Part shown: in pieces, positions 59,231 to 64,000 of the stretch
Layout: the number at the start of each line of letters is the position of its first letter
How positions within the stretch are numbered: position 1 is the first letter of the stretch
Assembly: GCA_038373865.1 (NCBI GenBank)
Contig: JAXGGA010003888.1
Location: forward strand, 1 to 64,000
Direction: 5' to 3'
Source: Uloborus plumipes
Taxonomy: Eukaryota; Arthropoda; Arachnida; Araneae; Uloboridae
DNA length: 64,000 nucleotides
The notes under the pieces: model-generated
Database searches by the model: none
The model's input: only the letters and a program-made list of their open reading frames with translations
What the model was told of the DNA's origin: nothing
Translations under genes and position numbers: made by a program

Positions 59231-60766
59231 TTGAAGTGTGAAGTAAAATGAAAGTCAAAACCAACTGGAACAAAATGCGTACTGGAGAACAGGGACTATG
59301 CATCCATTCTCATCAACACCTTCCGCGTCTTCGGCGCCAAATGAAACGAAATTGCGTGTGATTTTATGGTGAGCATGCAGGGTTGCCAACTACTACGCAT
59401 TTAGCGTAGTAACTACGCATTCATCCAGCTTACTACGCACTACGCAAGGAGAAGCAAATTCTATGCATTCCTTGAACAATCATATAAACTAAAGATTTTT
59501 TTTTTGTTCCTTGTGTATTGAATGTCCTTTCATCGGTTGGCCCAGATGATGCTTTTTTGAGTCGATTCCAAGATCATTTCGCATGGCATCTTCCGTTTCA
59601 AAGGAATGCTAAACACGCGCCACTACACAAGTCATCCACTCTACTCCTGAGCGAATCGATGATGTAATCGGAGCGATGACGTCACCGGAGCTGTTTCTCT
59701 CACGGTAGGAAAAACTGTGCGGCGCGCAAAGTCTTCATCCTGATTGGATAGTGAACTTGGATGTTGTTGGAGGGTCATTCCATTTTAAATCAACAAATTT
59801 TCAAAAAAGTTGTTGCATCACCATTTTTGATTTTGATGAAAATTTGCATGTGTATTCCTTTTACTTCCCAGAGCTCAAAATAGTGTTCATTTTATTTTTA
59901 AAAAATTTACCCTTTGATATATAGGCCCTTTTTGTTGTTGGCAACAGCGAAAATCGGGCGTTTTGATGCTTTGTCTTATGAACTATAACTTTTTTTCTAT
60001 CAAAGATTTTGAGCTCAACTATAGCTCATTGGAAAGCTAAGAAAAAGATCTTTTTATATATGCTATTAATAAATTTCAGATTTAAAAAAAATATTTGTTT
60101 TTTCAAGGTCAAAGTCCACGACGAAAATGACATTTTTTACTACTTTCGAACATTAAAAAACCCATGAAGGGTTCAAAGTAACAAGCCGATTTTTTCACCA
60201 TATATTCATAGTCATGGTTACTTACTGTATAAAAAAAATTGGCTTGTTATTCCACCCCCTTTATGAGATATGCTCCCCCAAAGTTGTAATTTTTTTAAAA
60301 AATCCAATTTTCAACGCTAAAAAAATGCATGTGGGGGGCAAGATAAAAATTTTTTTACATGTGGTATTTTAAGTACTGTTTACCAGCTTTCTAATAAAAC
60401 AAAAGTTGCTTTGTTATTCAAAGGCGTTTGGCAGATATAAGGGACTGAACTTTCAAAAAATTGCACAAAAACAACACGATTATTTTCATTTTTTTAAATC
60501 TTTTTTTTTATTTAAATGTAATTATATACCTTATTCTTTGCCTTAAATGCTAAAAAAAGACTAAGAAGAGCAATGAAGAAACATATTTAAAGTTTAATAA
60601 GATAATTTAATATTTTTAACACCTGGGAATATAGAATACCACTAAACTTGTCTGATTTTTAAACATCTGATTGCTACCTACAACAGGACTGAGCATTTCT
60701 CAACTTGTCCAGGTTTGTTCCTACCATGTGGTAATCCTTGTTCTGACTTGCTCTCACATGTGTATC

Positions 60767-60952
60767 TTAGTTGTCTTTCAAATTCTGAAAGAAGTAGGTT
60801 GTTGAGCTAGTGTTTCTGCTGTAAAATCTTGTGAAGCTGATGTGATTTCTTTTCATTTCAAGTTCATTCATATTCACAGAATGTTTTGTTAAAGGTAAAA
60901 GAAGAAATTCTTTAGAATCCTTAAATATAAATTTAAATTTGTCTTTTTGCAT
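60767..60952 (-). pseudogene. Outward reading frame, left arm of palindrome 2
   Basis: 61 codons starting MQKDKFKFIFKDSKEFLLL and reading outwards. In the right arm the same frame (from about 61375, plus strand) has a TAG as its second codon but is otherwise kept. Only 18 bases separate its start from the inward frame, so the pair would share one bidirectional control region. No known domain. Confidence 0.3.
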
Positions 60953-60970
60953 GTAAACTGTGAATAAGTT

Positions 60971-61240
60971 ATGGATAACCCTAAATGCTCCATAGGAGTT
61001 TTTGAGAATGATGATAGTAATATTTTAAGTTACAGTAGGCAGTCTACTGTAAATAGTATTTCTGAGTACAGTGATGATGATAAAACTTTACTGCACCTGA
61101 GAACTAGGTGTAAAACTATTGAAACTTTGTACCTACCAGCAAGAAGTTCCATAAAGGTGGCAAAACTTGGCAAGAAATTTTTTTGCATGGTAGGTACAAA
61201 CAGTTTCAATAGTTTTACACCCAGTACTCAGGTGCAGTAA
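60971..61240 (+). pseudogene. Inward reading frame, left arm of palindrome 2
   Basis: The first 57 or so codons (MDNPKCSIGVFENDD.., then SISEYSDDDKTLLHLR) lie in the arm and are repeated in the mirror frame. Beyond that the frame crosses the spacer into the other arm's complement, so that part is an artefact of the palindrome. The real part is acidic and serine-rich and looks like the N-terminus of a truncated protein. Confidence 0.35.
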
Positions 61241-61357
61241 AGTTTTATCATCATCACTGTACTCGGAAATACTATTTACAGTAGACTGCCTACGGTAACT
61301 TAAAATATTACAATCATCATTCTCAAAAACTCCTATGGAGCATTTAGGGTTATCCAT
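61133..61357 (-). pseudogene. Inward reading frame, right arm of palindrome 2
   Basis: Mirror of 60971-61240: MDNPKCSIGVFENDDCNILS, with Cys for Ser, Arg for Ser, and two changes near LHLSTGCKTIET. Its tail crosses the spacer and is not meaningful. Confidence 0.35.
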
Positions 61358-63176
61358 AACTTATTCACAGTTTACATGTAGAAAGACAAATTTAAATTTA
61401 TATTTAAGGATTCTAAAGAATTTCTTCTTTTACCTTTAACAAAACATTCTGTGAATATGAATGAACTTGAAATGAAAAGAAATCACATCAGCTTCACAAG
61501 ATTTTACAGCAGAAACACTAGCTCAACAACCTACTTCTTTCAGAATTTGAAAGACAACTAAGATACACATGTGAGAGCAAGTCAGAACAAGGATGACCAC
61601 ATGGTATGAACAAACCTGGACAAGTTGAGAAATGCTCAGTCCTGTTGTAGGTAGCAATCAGATGTTTAAAAATCAGACAAGTTTAGTGGTATTCTATATT
61701 CCCAGGTGTTACAAATATTAAATTATCTTATTAAACTTTAAATATGTTTCTTCATTGCCCTTCTTAGTCTTTTTTTAGCATTTAAGGCAAAGAATAAGGC
61801 ATATAATTACATTTAAATAAAAAAAAAGATTTAAAAAAATGAAAATAATCGTGTTGTTTTTGTGCAATTTTTTGAAAGTTCAGTCCCTTATATCTGCCAA
61901 ACGCCTTTGAATAACAAAGCAACTTTTGTTTTATTAGAAAGCTGGTAAAAAGTACTTAAAATACCACATGTAAAAATTTTTTTATCTTGCCCCCCACATG
62001 CATTTTTTTAGCGTTGAAAATTGGATTTTTTAAAAAATGTACAACTTTGGGGGGGCATATCTCATAAAGGGGGTGGAATAACAAGCCAATTTTTTTTAAA
62101 CAGTAAGTAACCATGACTATAAATATATGATGGAAAAATCGGCTTGTTACTTTGAACCCTTCATGGGTTTTTTAATGTTCGAAAGTAGTAAAAAATGTCA
62201 TTTTCGTCGTGAACTTTGACCTTGAAAAAATAAGTATTTTTTTTTAATCTGAAATTTATTGATAGCATATATAAAAAGATCTTTTTCTTAGCTTTCCAAT
62301 GAGCTATAGTTGAGCTCAAAATCTTTGATAGAAAAAAAGTTATAGTTCATAAGGCAAAGCATCAAAACGCCCGATTTTCGCTGTTGCCAACAACAAAAAG
62401 GGCCTATATATCAAAGGGTAAATTTTTTAAAAATAAAATGAACACTATTTTGAGCTCTGGGAAGTAAAAGGAATACACATGCAAATTTTCATCAAAATCA
62501 AAAATGATGATGCGCACCCCATTTGTTGATTTAAAATGGAATTACCCTGTATGAATACTTGGAATGAACTTAGCACTGAAACTCGGAATGCTTAATGAAT
62601 TGAAAAAATAAGTATGATTCATCATAACAACAAATCATGTTATTTGAAGGAATTTCCCGATGAACTAGCAGCTTAAGCAAACCAGGCAACCTTACATTGT
62701 TATTAAAACAATCTTCATAAGATAAAATATTTCACTTTTTGTTTTTCTTTATTTAATCCTGTTGTGTTACTAAATTAAATAAAAGAATGAAAGTCTGAAT
62801 TTGGATCAAAAATTCCTTTTGGAAATTTGTTTGCCAAGTTTTTCTGTGAATTTGCTGTCATTTGACAAATTTTCAGTTTGACTTGTTTTTAAAGAAACTC
62901 AGACTGCAGAACAGTATAATCAACATTATCTATTAATAATTTAAAAAACTGAAATACCATTTCCTGCAATTGTTTTATGTGAAGAATTTGTTTAAAATTG
63001 GGATTTTTTTTTGAAATTGTTTTTTGTAAAGAACAGATTTAAGCATATTGGCCTATAATGGTTGGGGAGGGAGGATTTTTGAACCGCGCTAGACTACACT
63101 TAAGCTTTGGAAACTACACTTTTTTTTCCTTCTGACTACACATAGCTCCCAAATAAGGTTGGCAGCCCTGAGCATG

Positions 63177-64000
63177 GATAAAATAAGGTTGTGTTATTAA
63201 AACAAATTACGGCTGTTTTAAATGCGTAATTGCAACAAGTACTTCGCAATCTAAACAAGTACTTCGCATTTTAGCAAAAAAGACAAGTTTACAAACCTCT
63301 TTTTTCTTTACCGAGCGGGCTCGGTCCCCTGGTACTCTTGATTATCTGAGACTGAAAATTATGTGAAACATACCTTTTTAGCACTTACAGCTGATTTCTA
63401 AAAGCAAAATATACCCCTCTTATCAGAGACACGTAAAAAGTAAATAAACAAGTAAAAAAAGTTTTGTCGCACCTTTTAAAAAATGTAACTGTTATAGCTC
63501 TTCCGTAGAAAAATTCTACAAGCACATTTTATCAAAGAAAGAAAATAAAACTCGTTCGTTAATAAAATGTCTCGAATTTCAATTTTAATCCGTTGCCAGT
63601 TGTTAAATATAAATAAAGAATAAAATGCTCTCATGAATGGAAAATTTTTGTTAACAAAAAAGAAAAATCGTCTGCCAAAAAAATATAATGATAAATTAAA
63701 CAAAACAAATAAATAAATAAACAAAAAATCGTCTGCCCAGTCGGTCATTTTTTTCTGAGCCTGCATTTCCGCCATGTTTGCGGAGTCGGAATCAGAGTCA
63801 TCAAAGAAGATTATTTAGAAAAATACTTTACAATACAATATTTATCAAAACCATTTTCTTACAAAGTTAGTTTGAAGAAAATCTGCCTTTAAGTTCAAAA
63901 TCAACATTCAATTTAAATTTCCTCGTAGGCGCTCATGTTAAAAAATATTTCTGAACGGTTCATCATTGAACGAAAAATGGTTCAAATTGAAAAGTGAAAT
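63177..64000. other. AT-rich DNA, partial GTCGGA repeat
   Basis: A fragment GCGGAGTCGGAATCAGAGTC at about 63780 resembles the interior of the hAT-type MITE at 45982-46251. Otherwise nothing recognised. Confidence 0.35.

Larger units (their letters stand above)
59770..62549. mobile_element. 2.8-kb palindrome (foldback element) 2
   Basis: Two arms of about 1.37 kb (59770-61140 and 61187-62549) are nearly perfect reverse complements around a spacer of about 45 bp. The outer ends read AGGGTCATTCCATTTTAAAT on the left and the complement of CAGGGTAATTCCATTTTAAA on the right. No TSD was found at this level. Each arm holds a divergent pair of short frames. A transcript would form a duplex longer than 1.3 kb. 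No homologue is recognised. Confidence 0.9.
59378..63168. mobile_element. hAT-like element enclosing palindrome 2
   Basis: The left end CAGGGTTGCCAACTACTACG and the right end GGTTGGCAGCCC(TG) are inverted repeats of the CAGGGTTGCCAAC type seen in hAT elements. TGAGCATG flanks both (59370-59377, 63169-63176), an 8-bp TSD that shares TG with the right terminus. Of the 3.8 kb, about 2.8 kb is the inserted palindrome. The rest (about 1 kb) includes repeated ACTACGCAT/ACTACAC phrases and no transposase. Confidence 0.65.

Noticed and set aside
63770..63805. GCGGAGTCGGAATC fragment
   Set aside because: Resembles the interior of the MITE at 45982-46251, but it has no ends and is too short to call as an element.
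1..64000. CRISPR arrays, rRNA genes, bacterial operons
   Set aside because: None seen; repeats here are microsatellites or transposon-derived and the sequence is eukaryotic in character.

Overview
The window looks like nuclear DNA from an arthropod; an arachnid is possible but cannot be settled from this sequence. It is strongly AT-rich and gene-poor and carries no bacterial operon, rRNA, CRISPR array or recognisable host protein. What can be identified is almost entirely transposable elements and their remains: Tc1/mariner elements, TA-flanked MITEs, Helitrons, hAT-like and piggyBac-like elements, tRNA-derived SINEs and very long foldback palindromes. The only long intact reading frames are two copies of a 348-residue Tc1-like transposase. 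All boundaries, target-site duplications (TSDs) and translations were read by eye from the sequence.

Layout. 1-4.8 kb: AT-rich DNA with two tRNA-like half sequences in a GC-richer patch near 3 kb. 4.8-7.6 kb: palindromic MITE (family 1, copy A), an inverted Helitron 5' fragment, and two complete non-autonomous Helitrons head to tail, one with the last part of a Pif1-type helicase gene. 7.7-14.3 kb: a tRNA-Ile-like pseudogene, a perfect 40-bp hairpin, a piggyBac-like MITE and small inverted repeats. 14.3-15.7 kb: a foldback element with a Helitron in one arm. 19.5-20.4 kb: MITE family 1 copy B, with a second MITE (family 2) nested inside it. 22.4-28.8 kb: two near-identical Tc1-like elements facing opposite ways, with MITE copies and TA/GA microsatellites around the second. 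32.9-36.7 kb: a MITE with a 9-bp TSD, then a 2.6-kb palindrome with an 8-bp TSD. 37.7-45.5 kb: three copies of a hairpin-ended repeat, two of them inside a larger element, then a decayed Tc1-like element. 46-50.9 kb: an hAT-type MITE, a 290-bp tandem duplication, a decayed mariner and two SINEs. 52.5-55.4 kb: a TA-flanked element with repeated internal motifs, and small MITEs. 57.6-63.2 kb: three direct repeats, a SINE, and a 3.8-kb hAT-like insertion containing a 2.8-kb palindrome.

How the parts relate. The two Tc1-like copies carry intact TIRs, promoter-like TATA boxes and complete transposases, so they are the best candidates for recently active elements. Nearly everything else is non-autonomous and depends, or depended, on enzymes encoded elsewhere. 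The two long palindromes are the most unusual objects. Each has arms of about 1.2-1.4 kb, and each arm holds one short frame reading towards the centre and one reading outwards. No function can be assigned to those frames.
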